Of a DNA stretch of 64,000 nucleotides, positions 27,552-36,995 are shown in pieces. Below the pieces are notes generated by a model that saw only the letters and a program-made list of their open reading frames with translations, had not been told where the DNA came from and did not search any database. How positions within the stretch are numbered: the first letter of the stretch is position 1; every line of letters starts with the position of its first letter. The stretch is from Parapedobacter defluvii (GTDB lineage: Bacteria; Bacteroidota; Bacteroidia; Sphingobacteriales; Sphingobacteriaceae). The stretch covers positions 62,001-126,000 of the forward strand of contig NZ_BMIK01000014.1 of assembly GCF_014642075.1 (NCBI RefSeq), written 5' to 3'. A program made the translations under genes and the position numbers.

Positions 27552-28013
27552 TCAACGCTTTTCATCATTGATTTCCAGCCAATAACCGTCAGGATCCTGG
27601 ATATAGAGCTGTTTGACACCATCCACGCGTGTCCCGACTTTACCCGGCTCATTCTGCACGTTGTAGTAGGTAATGCCGAATTTTTCAAGCTGATCCACAA
27701 ACGCATCGATAGACGCCACACTGAAGCAAATGTGGGTATTCCGGCTATGTTCTTTGCGCTCGGTTGCATCTGCAACAAGATGCAGGGAAAACCCTGGAGC
27801 GATCTCCAACCACACATGCTTTCCTATTTTAAAAGGTTCGGGAAGGGTATCCAATTGCAATACTTCCCGGTAAAATGAAGCACTCTTCTTGAGGTCCAAC
27901 ACGGACAATGCCATGTGATTAAAGCTCCCTTTGTTTGCCTGCGAGTAACTTTTCAAGGAAATTCCGAGAAAACACATCCCCAACAAGGTGTATAAAATCA
28001 ACGATTTTTTCAT
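27552..28013 (-). CDS. Exported VOC/glyoxalase-fold protein
   Basis: 153 residues. A signal peptide (MKKSLILYTLLGMCFLGISLKSYSQ) precedes a VOC domain: 'FNHMALSVLDLKKSASFYREVLQLD', 'KHVWLEIAPGFSLHLVAD', 'HICFSVASIDAFVDQLEKFGI', 'KQLYIQDPDGYWLEIND'. The metal-type positions (His in NHMA, His in SLHLV, His in THICF, Glu in WLEIND) are present. Export of a VOC protein is uncommon. It starts 8 bp from an 80-bp repeat that fills the gap to the upstream gene. Confidence 0.85.
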   Translation of the reverse strand: MKKSLILYTLLGMCFLGISLKSYSQANKGSFNHMALSVLDLKKSASFYREVLQLDTLPEPFKIGKHVWLEIAPGFSLHLVADATERKEHSRNTHICFSVASIDAFVDQLEKFGITYYNVQNEPGKVGTRVDGVKQLYIQDPDGYWLEINDEKR

Positions 28014-28021
28014 CTATGTAT

Positions 28022-28101
28022 AATTTGCTTTTTATCGGCGATGAAGCTGTCATGATTTAATTATTTCACTGTGTGATTTTTGAAAATCATGACGGTTTCA
28101 T
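28022..28101 (+). repeat. 80-bp intergenic repeat, copy 1
   Basis: 79 of 80 positions are identical to 36887-36966. The arms at 28041-28058 and 28084-28101 form an 18-bp stem in which two pairs are G-U when read as plus-strand RNA, with a 25-nt loop. It fills the 92-bp gap between two minus-strand genes, so its RNA-like strand is antisense to them here. It is a candidate REP/MITE-like or structured-RNA element. Confidence 0.85.
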
Positions 28102-28105
28102 AACA

Positions 28106-29326
28106 TTATGGATATAACAGATATTGTTTACGCATTTCTTTGTAGTCGCTCAACCCCGGCTCCCAGGATTTTCGTATTTCTGCTTCACTCAGGCCATCCA
28201 TCACTTGCTTTTTAAATACATCGTTTCCGATCAGTGCTTCAATCCGGCCCATGGCCGGGCTTTGCGAAGCGTCGAAAAATCGTTCTTTCTCGGGGAAGGC
28301 CTTATAAAGCTCAAGCATCCATTGCAGGTTAATGCGCCCCGAGGCATGCAATTCCTTTATATCATAATCCCTCAGATCTATTCCATAGCAGATTTTATCC
28401 CGGTGTAACGGTGCCTCAGACATGCCGGGTATGCTTACCGGCTTAAAGGAAAATTCATATTGCCCTTTCAACTCAGGTGCGCCCAAGACCGTAAAGGGCA
28501 TATACGTGCCCCTCCCTTGGCTGATAATCGTACCTTCAAACAAACACAAGGATGGATAAAGAATAATGGATGCCTGCGAGTTAAGATTTGGGGATGGGTT
28601 TACAGGCAATTCATAATATAGGTCGTGGGTATAGTTCTCCATTCGGACGACTTTGATGTCGCATTTGACACCGTTGGCAAGCCATCCCTCCCCGTTCAGC
28701 ATGTGGGCAAACTCTCCCATGGTCATCCCGTGTGCTATCGGTATCGGAAATTTCCCGATACCCGATTTAAACCGCATATCCAACACCGGTCCATCCACAA
28801 ATCCATTGGGATTGGGGCGGTCTAAAATGATGAGTTGCTTGCCGTATTCCGCGCAAGCCTCCATGATATCCGCCAAGGTATTAATGTAGGTGTAAAACCT
28901 GCAACCCACATCCTGAATATCAAAAATAAGGACATCCAGTGCGTCCATCTGTGCCTTGGATGGCTTTCTGTTTTTGCCGTACAACGAGACGATGGGTATC
29001 CCGGTCTGCGGATCGACTTCATCCCTGACGATGGCCCCATTGCTCGCATTTTGGCGGAATCCATGTTCGGGCCCGAAAATCATCTTGATATCAACCCCCA
29101 GTGCAAGCAGACTATCCACGCTCAACGTATTCCCGATGATGGACGTTTGGTTAATTACCATTCCCACCCGTTTGCCTTCCAAACCGGGCACGTAGCTTTC
29201 TACCTGATCGGCACCGGTAACGATGCCTTCCTGTTCTTCACGTTGCCCCGGGTTTCCGCCCGAGCGCTCGGCCGCCCCGCTGCATGAAGTCAATAATATC
29301 AACGCTAGTATCAATTTACATATCAT
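28106..29326 (-). CDS. NamZ-like (DUF1343) exo-beta-N-acetylmuramidase lipoprotein
   Basis: 406 residues from ATG 29326, which gives a lipoprotein signal (MICKLILALILLTSCSG); the ATG at 29380 adds an unlikely n-region. DUF1343 features are 'GKRVGMVINQTSI', 'FGPEHGFRQNASNG', 'SLYGKNRKPS', 'LIFDIQDVGCRFYTYI', 'ILDRPNPNG' and 'PSLCLFEGTIISQGRGTYMPF'. NamZ releases terminal MurNAc from peptidoglycan fragments, so a role in cell-wall recycling in the periplasm is likely. It is followed directly by the 80-bp repeat. Confidence 0.92.
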   Translation of the reverse strand: MICKLILALILLTSCSGAAERSGGNPGQREEQEGIVTGADQVESYVPGLEGKRVGMVINQTSIIGNTLSVDSLLALGVDIKMIFGPEHGFRQNASNGAIVRDEVDPQTGIPIVSLYGKNRKPSKAQMDALDVLIFDIQDVGCRFYTYINTLADIMEACAEYGKQLIILDRPNPNGFVDGPVLDMRFKSGIGKFPIPIAHGMTMGEFAHMLNGEGWLANGVKCDIKVVRMENYTHDLYYELPVNPSPNLNSQASIILYPSLCLFEGTIISQGRGTYMPFTVLGAPELKGQYEFSFKPVSIPGMSEAPLHRDKICYGIDLRDYDIKELHASGRINLQWMLELYKAFPEKERFFDASQSPAMGRIEALIGNDVFKKQVMDGLSEAEIRKSWEPGLSDYKEMRKQYLLYP

Positions 29327-29508
29327 GTCAGGTACTTTGAAAAGTATGGAAGCAAGTCTCTGCTTTAACAATAGCCGCAATCTAAGTAAAAGTTATTTCT
29401 AATGCAAAAGAACAGAGAAAGAAGCTGGGTACCGCCACCAACGTCTTCTTGTAGATACTTTGTAGACATGGAACGGATTGTCCGTAGATAATGTGTATGT
29501 AGTGAAAT

Positions 29509-29540
29509 ATTGGGCAGCCTTTATACACACATTAATTTTG
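29509..29540 (+). promoter_or_regulatory. Promoter for the 1605-residue T9SS adhesin
   Basis: ATTG (29509-29512) and TAATTTTG (29533-29540) are 20 bp apart, close to the Bacteroidota TTTG-N19-TAnnTTTG consensus. The implied 5' UTR is about 100 nt. Nothing else was recognised in the 317-bp gap 29327-29643. Confidence 0.5.
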
Positions 29541-29643
29541 CACGATGTTTTTGCTGGTGAAAGCACGGGTATCAGCAGTCTCTACCAACAGATGCCCCCT
29601 ATAAGGTGTAACAACGCCAAAGCAGACAAATATTCGATCAAAA

Positions 29644-32600
29644 ATGCAGCATCTTGTATCCGTCCTTTTTTTCTTGTGGCTTGTTACCGGCACGATAGCA
29701 CAAGCGCAAACGATTTGGCATGTATCGCCGGATGGCAGTGGCGATGGCACGTCATGGGCTGCGGCCAGCAGTTTGACCGATGCGGTGGATAATGCTGTTG
29801 CAGGCGACGAACTCTGGTTGAAACAGGGAACTTATCCGATATCATCGACAATCTCGATCGATAAAACACTGGAAATCCTCGGGGGATTTTCAGGATTGGG
29901 AAACCAAAGAGATCCCGCCCTTTATCCCAGTATCATCGATGGTCAGCATGCTGTAAGCATCATAAGAACCGGATTGAACTCAAACGATATGCTTTTTGAA
30001 GGCATCTCTTTCATTAATGGCTATGCAGACATCGGCACCGACGTTAATGACATAAAGGGGGGAGCATTATACATATCGGGAAATGGTACACGCATTAACA
30101 ACTGTATTTTCAGGGATAATACATCGGAAAACAGAATAGGTTCTGGCGCCATCTACCTATGGAATACAGATAATATCGTAATTGAAAATTCCCATTTTGA
30201 AAACAATCGCGTCATTCAAAATGACGGGTGGGCAGCAGGAAATATCGGCGGCGGTGCCATCCATATACGGTTTGGCACCAACAATCGAATTGAAAACTGC
30301 AGGTTTGTAAATAACTTCTCGTACTATAGTGGCGGAGCTATCGACGCTTGGGGGGAGGATGCCCAAATTATAAATTGTCATTTTGAAGACAATCGAAGCG
30401 GTGATAACGGGGGTGCAATTCTCGTCCGTTTTGAGCGTGCAATTATTTCCAATTCCGTTTTTAGGAACAATAGCTCAGAAAAAAGCGGTGGGGCTATTTA
30501 CCTTAATGCGGATCCCTCGACCATAACAAACTCCATTTTTAGCGAAAATTCTTCTTTGGATAACGGCGGCGCTATTTTCAATAGCAGTGAACTTTCCATA
30601 TTCAATTCATCATTCACTCAAAATACTTCCTCAGACAAAGGTGGTGCGCTATATAATGGCCAAAAACTCTCCGTATCCAATTCGCTGTTTAATCAAAACA
30701 AAACAACAACCCTAGGCGGTGCCATTTACAGCAGGGAGGAACTATATGTTACCAATTCAACCTTCGTTTTCAATGAAAAAACAGCGATTGCCCATCCGTA
30801 TCGGGAAAGTTCAGAATATTACACTTATCAGACCCATATTTTTAATTCCATTTTCTTCGGTAATACAGCCGGAAACCTAGCGGATGTCGATTTATGGCCC
30901 GATGTGGATAGAGACGGTGAATACCCCGACCAAAGTGAAAAAGATTTCAGAAGAAATATATTTCAGGAAAACACGTACGGTTCCAATAATTTAATGGGAA
31001 TAGACCCCTTGTTTCAGGATTTTTCCGGCGACGATTTTAGCTTGCGGAGCAATAGTCCGGCTATTGAATATGGAAGAAACCCGCTTTATACCGCGGTTGC
31101 AGGAACCGGACCGGAAACGGATAATGATTTAGGTGGAAACGACAGACTGTTTGGTGATCATGTTGATGCCGGGGCTTACGAACATCAATCGGCTTCGACG
31201 TTGACACCTCCGGGTTGTGTAACGAATGTAACACCCACCGATAATGCCACGGACGTCCCTATAGATGCCAACATCACCTGGGATGCCGTGGTCGATGCCA
31301 CAGGCTACCGCATCTCCATCGGGACGACGTCGGGCGGAACGGACATCGCCGAAAACGTCGAGGTAACAACGGGTACAAGCTTTAATCCACCAGCCGATTT
31401 TCCCGAAAACGAGACCGTTTATGTTACCGTGGTTCCATACAACGCTGTGGGCAAAGCCACGGGATGCCCTGAAATCCGTTTTACCACGGAAATTTTACCC
31501 ACCGTCCCCGGCTGTGCGACTAACATAGCGCCTTCGGACAACGCCATCGATGTTCCGGTGGATGCTACGATCACTTGGGATGCCGTGGTCAATGCAGACG
31601 GATATTACCTAACTATCGGCACGACTTCGGGCGGAACAGACATCGCCGATAACGAAGAGGTAACAGGCACAAGCTTTAATCTCGCGATGACCTTTGATGA
31701 AAACACGACTTATTACGTTTCCGTCATTCCTTTCAATGCTGTGGGGGAAGCAGAGGGCTGCACCGAAATCAATTTTACGACCGAAACTGTATTAAAGATT
31801 CCAGAATGTACGATCATCACAGCCCCTATTGACGACGCTACGGACGTTGCCATCGATGCCAGCATCAGTTGGACTTCTATTGACGACGCGGATGGTTACC
31901 GCATCTCCATCGGTACTACTGCGGGCGGTACAGACATTGCGGACAGCGAAGAAGTAACCGGGACATCGTATGCCCTGACCGGCGGTTTTGATGAGAACAC
32001 AACCTATTATGTATCTGTCATTTCTTTCAACAATGCAGGGGAAGCAGAGGGCTGTACCGAAATTAGCTTTGTGACCGAGACCGTACTAAAGGCTCCAGAA
32101 TGTACAACCATCACCGCGCCGGAAGATGAAGCGACTGATGTCGGGCTGGGTGCGGGGATTACATGGTCAACGGTGGACAGAGCCGATGGTTACCGTATCT
32201 TTATCGGTACCACAGCCGGTGGAACTGACATCCTGGACGGTGAAGAGGTAACCGGAACATCCTATACCCCCGCAACCGATTGGGAAGAAAACACTACCTA
32301 CCATGTGACCGTTGTACCATTCAACGCAGCCGGGGAAGCCGAAGGGTGCACGGAGATCAGCTTCACCACCACTACGCTTTTGGTTGCACCCGAATGTACA
32401 ACCATCACCGCGCCGGAAGATGAAGCGACTGATGTCGGGCTGGGTGCGGGGATTACGTGGTCAACGGTGGACAGAGCCGATGGTTACCGTATCTTTATCG
32501 GTACCACAGCCGGTGGAACTGACATCCTGGACGGTGAAGAGGTAACCGGAACTTCCTATACCCCCGCAACCGATTGGGAAGAAAACACTACCTACCATGT

Positions 32601-34461
32601 GACCGTTGTACCATTCAACGCAGCCGGGGAAGCCGAAGGGTGCACGGAGATCAGCTTCACCACCACTACGCTTTTGGTTGCACCCGAATGTACAACCATC
32701 ACCGCGCCGGAAGATGAAGCGACTGATGTCGGGCTGGGTGCGGGGATTACGTGGTCAACGGTGGACAGAGCCGATGGTTACCGTATCTTTATCGGTACCA
32801 CAGCCGGTGGAACTGACATCCTGGACGGTGAAGAGGTAACCGGAACTGCCTATACCACGGCAACCGATTGGGAAGGGAACACCACGTACTACGTAACCGT
32901 TGTTCCGTACAATGCTGCCGGAGAAGCCGAGGGATGTACGGAGATCAGCTTTACGACTGCTACCCTGCTCCGGGCACCCGAATGCACACCCATTACCTTT
33001 CCGGAAAATGAAGCGACCGATATCGGACTGGGTGCGGGGATTACGTGGCCGGTGGCCAACGGAGCCGATGGTTATCGTATTTACGTCGGCACCACCGCAG
33101 GCGGTACAGACATCATAGATGGCGAAGAAGTGACTGGAACCACCCATATCCCTACAACCGATTGGGAAGAAAACACTACCTACTATGTGACCGTTGTACC
33201 ATTCAACGCAGCCGGGGAAGCCGAAGGGTGCACGGAGATCAGCTTTACGACCGCTACCCTGCTTCGGGCACCCGATTGCACAGCCATTACCAGCCCCGAA
33301 GACAGCGACACCGATATCGGACTGGGTGCAGGGATCACCTGGTCAGAAGCTGATGGTGCCGATGGCTATCGTATCTATATCGGCACCACCGCAGGCGGGA
33401 TAGACATCGTGGACGGCGAAGAGATAACCGGAACCACCTATACCCCAACGACTGATTGGGAAGAAAACACTACCTACTATGTGACCGTTGTACCATTCAA
33501 CGCCGCCGGGGAAGCAGAAGGGTGTGCGGAAATCCGCTTCACCACCACTACCCTGCTCCGGGCACCCGAATGCACACCCATTACCTTTCCGGAAAATGAA
33601 GCGACCGATATCGGACTGGGTGCGGGGATTACGTGGCCGGTGGCCAACGGAGCCGATGGTTATCGTATTTACGTCGGCACCACCGCAGGCGGTACAGACA
33701 TCATAGATGGCGAAGAAGTGACTGGAACCACCCATATCCCTACAACCGATTGGGAAGAAAACACTACCTACTATGTGACCGTTGTACCATTCAACGCAGC
33801 CGGGGAAGCCGAAGGGTGCACGGAGATCAGCTTTACGACCGCTACCCTGCTTCGAGCTCCCGATTGTACCACCGTAACGAGTCCGATAGATGGAGCGGGC
33901 AGTACTTCGCTGGATGCGGACATTACATGGACACCGGTTGAAGGAGCCGAGGGATACCGCATCTCCATTGGTACCACACCCGGCGGAACGGAAATCGCAG
34001 ACAACGAAACGGTAATGGGAACCGTGTTCCATCCTGCATTTGATTTTGCAGAAAACACCCCCTATTACCTGTCGGTCGTGCCCTTCAACGCTGCCGGCGA
34101 AGCAACCGGATGCTCCCAGACCCGCTTTGTTATCATCCCTGATGAAAACCAAACCGGCAAAGATGTCAGCCGGACCAAATATGGCTTTTCTCCTAATGGC
34201 GATGGAATCAACGATTTTTGGGAAATCGATGGAATTGAGCAATATCCCGATAATACGGTATCCATTTACAATCGATGGGGCGATAGGATTTTTGAAATCA
34301 GACAGTACGATAATCAATCCCGCGTATTTAAGGGGGTTGCCAACCAATTGACACGGCTGGGTGCAGGCATATTACCTGCCGGTACGTATTTTTTCATCAT
34401 CCAATATCGCGACAATCAAGAAACGAAAAAAGTCGAAGGCTTTTTGGTACTTAAGCGCTAA
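29644..34461 (+). CDS. T9SS adhesin: beta-helix, ten FN3-like modules, gliding-type C-terminal domain
   Basis: 1605 residues. A signal peptide (MQHLVSVLFFLWLVTGTIAQAQ) precedes a right-handed beta-helix (about 25-515) with 'NSGGAIY..NNCIFRDN' rungs, as in choice-of-anchor Q proteins. Ten FN3-like modules of about 98 residues follow (about 523-1500; each 'P.CT.IT.P.DEATDV' to 'AAGEAEGCTEI.FTT'), then a gliding-motility-associated type B sorting domain (about 1515-1605: 'KYGFSPNGDGINDFWEID', 'SIYNRWGDRIFE'). It should be exported by T9SS and displayed on the surface. Its stop overlaps the ATG of the PorP/SprF gene by 1 nt. Modules 4-9 are nearly identical in DNA. Confidence 0.95.
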   Translation: MQHLVSVLFFLWLVTGTIAQAQTIWHVSPDGSGDGTSWAAASSLTDAVDNAVAGDELWLKQGTYPISSTISIDKTLEILGGFSGLGNQRDPALYPSIIDGQHAVSIIRTGLNSNDMLFEGISFINGYADIGTDVNDIKGGALYISGNGTRINNCIFRDNTSENRIGSGAIYLWNTDNIVIENSHFENNRVIQNDGWAAGNIGGGAIHIRFGTNNRIENCRFVNNFSYYSGGAIDAWGEDAQIINCHFEDNRSGDNGGAILVRFERAIISNSVFRNNSSEKSGGAIYLNADPSTITNSIFSENSSLDNGGAIFNSSELSIFNSSFTQNTSSDKGGALYNGQKLSVSNSLFNQNKTTTLGGAIYSREELYVTNSTFVFNEKTAIAHPYRESSEYYTYQTHIFNSIFFGNTAGNLADVDLWPDVDRDGEYPDQSEKDFRRNIFQENTYGSNNLMGIDPLFQDFSGDDFSLRSNSPAIEYGRNPLYTAVAGTGPETDNDLGGNDRLFGDHVDAGAYEHQSASTLTPPGCVTNVTPTDNATDVPIDANITWDAVVDATGYRISIGTTSGGTDIAENVEVTTGTSFNPPADFPENETVYVTVVPYNAVGKATGCPEIRFTTEILPTVPGCATNIAPSDNAIDVPVDATITWDAVVNADGYYLTIGTTSGGTDIADNEEVTGTSFNLAMTFDENTTYYVSVIPFNAVGEAEGCTEINFTTETVLKIPECTIITAPIDDATDVAIDASISWTSIDDADGYRISIGTTAGGTDIADSEEVTGTSYALTGGFDENTTYYVSVISFNNAGEAEGCTEISFVTETVLKAPECTTITAPEDEATDVGLGAGITWSTVDRADGYRIFIGTTAGGTDILDGEEVTGTSYTPATDWEENTTYHVTVVPFNAAGEAEGCTEISFTTTTLLVAPECTTITAPEDEATDVGLGAGITWSTVDRADGYRIFIGTTAGGTDILDGEEVTGTSYTPATDWEENTTYHVTVVPFNAAGEAEGCTEISFTTTTLLVAPECTTITAPEDEATDVGLGAGITWSTVDRADGYRIFIGTTAGGTDILDGEEVTGTAYTTATDWEGNTTYYVTVVPYNAAGEAEGCTEISFTTATLLRAPECTPITFPENEATDIGLGAGITWPVANGADGYRIYVGTTAGGTDIIDGEEVTGTTHIPTTDWEENTTYYVTVVPFNAAGEAEGCTEISFTTATLLRAPDCTAITSPEDSDTDIGLGAGITWSEADGADGYRIYIGTTAGGIDIVDGEEITGTTYTPTTDWEENTTYYVTVVPFNAAGEAEGCAEIRFTTTTLLRAPECTPITFPENEATDIGLGAGITWPVANGADGYRIYVGTTAGGTDIIDGEEVTGTTHIPTTDWEENTTYYVTVVPFNAAGEAEGCTEISFTTATLLRAPDCTTVTSPIDGAGSTSLDADITWTPVEGAEGYRISIGTTPGGTEIADNETVMGTVFHPAFDFAENTPYYLSVVPFNAAGEATGCSQTRFVIIPDENQTGKDVSRTKYGFSPNGDGINDFWEIDGIEQYPDNTVSIYNRWGDRIFEIRQYDNQSRVFKGVANQLTRLGAGILPAGTYFFIIQYRDNQETKKVEGFLVLKR
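32092..33855 (+). repeat. Six tandem 294-bp repeats inside the adhesin gene
   Basis: Units begin at 32092, 32386, 32680, 32974, 33268 and 33562, an exact 294-bp period (98 codons). Units 1-3 are almost identical to each other. Units 4 and 6 are almost identical although unit 5 differs, which points to duplication of a two-unit (588-bp) block. The period keeps the frame, so unit number can change without loss of the sorting domain. Confidence 0.95.
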
Positions 34462-35372
34462 TGAAAAATAGGAAGAACTATATTGTGGCTATATGGGCAG
34501 TTTTATTCAGCCAAGGAATTGCTTTTTCTCAGCAAACTCCGCTGTTTCCGGCGTATAACTACAATCCGTTCATCATCAATCCTGCCTACGCGGGTATGAC
34601 CCCCGGATCGGTAGTCAGTCTCAGTCATGACCGACATACCCGGAAAGTCGAAGGTACACCCACTAGCTCGTCGTTAAGTTTCCAATCCCCCCTATCGAAC
34701 GGTCGGATGGGCCTAGGCGCCGCAGTTATCGATGACAGAATCGGTGTAACCTCGGCAACCACTGCCACCGTGGCATATTCCTATCAGCTCCTGTTTGACT
34801 TAAAACCCGGCCGACACGTTTGGGGGGATTATGATAAACACGTATTTTCCTTCGGGATGACCGCTGGAATTCAGCGGCTCCATGAAAACTTACTTGAATT
34901 GGGTATAGCGGACGATCCGGTGTTTGCGGAAAACCTGTCTGAAACCATTCCGGTCATCGGTGCGGGTATCCTCTACAATAAAGTAGGTTATTATGTTGGG
35001 GTATCGGTTCCCAATCTGCTCGGAGGCAAACTCGCTTCCCGACATCATGTGGAAGTTGTCGTACCGGTTTATGTATACCTTGGATATCGCTTCTTCGCCG
35101 ATTTCTATAAAGAAATCATGGTAACCCCCAATGCATTGGTCAAATACGAGAAAGGTGCACCTCTGCAAGTCGATGTGAACCTTTCGGCAAACCTAAGGGA
35201 CCGGTTTGAAATCGGTGCGGGTTACCGAAGCAGTTCCTCGCTGAACCTGCTCGTCGGTTTTTACGCCGTCGAACAACTCCGTTTCGTCTATCACTATACG
35301 GTCGGATTCCGGAGGCCCACCTTGGGAAACAACCACGGCATCGCCTTGTCTTATGCATTTGGTTACAACTGA
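34461..35372 (+). CDS. PorP/SprF family outer-membrane protein of type IX secretion
   Basis: 303 residues. A signal peptide (MKNRKNYIVAIWAVLFSQGIAFSQ) precedes the PorP/SprF barrel: 'PLFPAYNYNPFIINPAYAGMTPGSVVSLSHD', 'LGAAVIDDRIGVTS', 'DKHVFSFGMTAGIQ', 'IPVIGAGILYNKVGYYVGVSVPNL' and the C-terminal 'NNHGIALSYAFGYN'. SprF-type proteins are dedicated partners that attach or export type B cargo. The TAATG overlap with the adhesin stop codon couples their translation, so this is the adhesin's own partner. Confidence 0.95.
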   Translation: MKNRKNYIVAIWAVLFSQGIAFSQQTPLFPAYNYNPFIINPAYAGMTPGSVVSLSHDRHTRKVEGTPTSSSLSFQSPLSNGRMGLGAAVIDDRIGVTSATTATVAYSYQLLFDLKPGRHVWGDYDKHVFSFGMTAGIQRLHENLLELGIADDPVFAENLSETIPVIGAGILYNKVGYYVGVSVPNLLGGKLASRHHVEVVVPVYVYLGYRFFADFYKEIMVTPNALVKYEKGAPLQVDVNLSANLRDRFEIGAGYRSSSSLNLLVGFYAVEQLRFVYHYTVGFRRPTLGNNHGIALSYAFGYN

Positions 35373-35384
35373 ACCACAAAACCG

Positions 35385-35392
35385 TATCTTTG
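35385..35392 (+). promoter_or_regulatory. Promoter -7 box for the propeller-like gene
   Basis: TATCTTTG, an exact TAnnTTTG match. It predicts a transcript start near 35399 and an 18-nt UTR before ATG 35417, supporting that ATG as the true start of the frameshifted gene. Confidence 0.5.
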
Positions 35393-35416
35393 CCCCCACC
35401 AATTACCAACACGGAT

Positions 35417-36813
35417 ATGAATAGATCGTTCAAGCTAGTTTTTCTTGCGTTTCAGATACTGCTTATATTAACATCCATTCCAATGGAAAGCTGCAGATCA
35501 CCGCTGATACCGAAACGGAAACGTCTATCTGGTTTGGTGGGTTCAATCCGTTTGCCACATACACACTTGATCTGGCTTCCTGCGAAGGAGAAGGGGCCAT
35601 CGGATTTGAATTTTCGGATGCTGAAAAAACGGAACGCTTCGTAATCGCCATCGACTATCAGGAAAAATATATCACGGATGTACATCAAACAATAATGAGA
35701 GGCAATGAGGTAATCTCGCACGAATCGATTGCCACCGCTACACAGTCAAGTAAATTAGCTGCCGAAGGGAAACTGATCTTGCAAATGTTGGGCAGTGGGC
35801 TGACTTTATATAGCCAAAACAGCGGTCTTCCCCTGCCGATTGCTCAGTCGGATTTCAGTCAGCACATGGACCTACGCAAAAAACAGTATCTACACACGTT
35901 CCAGTCGAACCTGTTTGCACAGATTAAACAGGGATCTGTTCAGGTAAATAAGGCAACATCAGCACTTAGCAGTGGCATGGGCCTCGCAGACATCCGGACC
36001 ATCACTTATGAGGATGGCACGCCGATGCTGGACCAGGGCCGGATTTGGTACACCATGACGATCCGGGGACGTGCATTGCCGCATCACGTACAGGGTGTTT
36101 TCAGCATGGATCCCGCTGTATTTGATCTCCGATTTGAAGGAGTTATCCTGTTCGACCGGCAGGATGAAATACTTCGGAACGAAGTGGCTTCCCATATTTT
36201 CTATGATCGAAACGACAAGATGTGGCGTGGTATTACCACCGGATTCAGCGCGTATGCCGATCCTAACGAGCAAAAGCAGCTATTGGCCGTGCAAAGCGTA
36301 AAAGACCCGCGTTTTGGTTTCTCCGTTATGCAGGCCCTTCCTTTCGGAATCGTGGGTGATATCGAAGATCCACACATTTTATACGACGCTGAGGCAGATA
36401 AATGGCGGATATTGACCTGCGAAAACAACGATGGCTATAAAGCAATCCTATTGGGATCAAGTACGTGGAACAAAGGCTATCAACGCATCGCCGGCCCGGT
36501 AACCCACAATTCCACAGGAACATCGATTCAGCGTATCGGCGGAAAACGCTATTGCTTTTCCGGAAGCCAGGAACGGAAAATATTTATCTACTCATATCCC
36601 CAACTTCACGAAGTGGGCACATTGAAAATGGATCTTCCCCCATGGGATGAAAACTCCGGCACCCGGGTTTGGCCCAATGTAGTGGAATTGCCAGACGGCT
36701 ACCCTTTCCGCTATGTCGCGCTAATGATGGACCGATTCAATTATCCCGGATTGGAGGGACCGAACTGGACGTATGGAGCTTTGTATTTATACCATGGTTA
36801 CGACGAGCCTTAG
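35417..36813 (+). CDS. Exported five-bladed-propeller-like (GH43-like) protein, frameshifted near its start
   Basis: The signal peptide (MNRSFKLVFLAFQILLILTS) is read from ATG 35417, but the mature protein ('YINIHSNGKLQITADTETE', 'IWFGGFNPFATYTL' and on to residue ~370) is in the frame one base earlier. The first ATG of that frame is 35695. Frames swap around 35440-35470, near a TTTTT run, consistent with loss of one base. From 35695 the frame is intact (372 codons). The repeated 'DIEDPHILYDAEADKWRILTC' and 'GVILFDRQDEILRNEVASHIFYDRNDKMW' pattern resembles the GH43/GH32-like propeller fold. It may be a pseudogene, a sequencing error, or recoded. Confidence 0.6.
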
Positions 36814-36886
36814 CTAGTCGTTTCACAACGCATACCTGTGGCTGATAGGTGCAAAATTCTACATTGGGATTTTTTTCATCCTATTA

Positions 36887-36966
36887 AATTTGCTTTTTAT
36901 CGGCGATGAAGCTGTCATGATTTAATTATTTCGCTGTGTGATTTTTGAAAATCATGACGGTTTCAT
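36887..36966 (+). repeat. 80-bp intergenic repeat, copy 2
   Basis: Second copy of 28022-28101 with a single A/G difference. The arms at 36906-36923 and 36949-36966 form the same 18-bp stem with two G-U pairs. Here the RNA-like strand is the sense strand of the upstream untranslated region of the TPR-HTH gene, ending 29 bp before its ATG. Confidence 0.85.
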
Positions 36967-36995
36967 TAATTTGTTCGTTCAGATAGCGAAGTTAT

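Noticed and set aside
32312-33941. Repeated short open frames (near-identical 77- and 102-codon copies) inside the adhesin gene
   Set aside because: They arise because the 294-bp repeat recurs; they are alternative frames of the adhesin, not genes.
28022-36966. The 80-bp repeat pair as part of a composite transposon
   Set aside because: No transposase or terminal duplication was seen near either copy, and the 9 kb between holds ordinary chromosomal genes.
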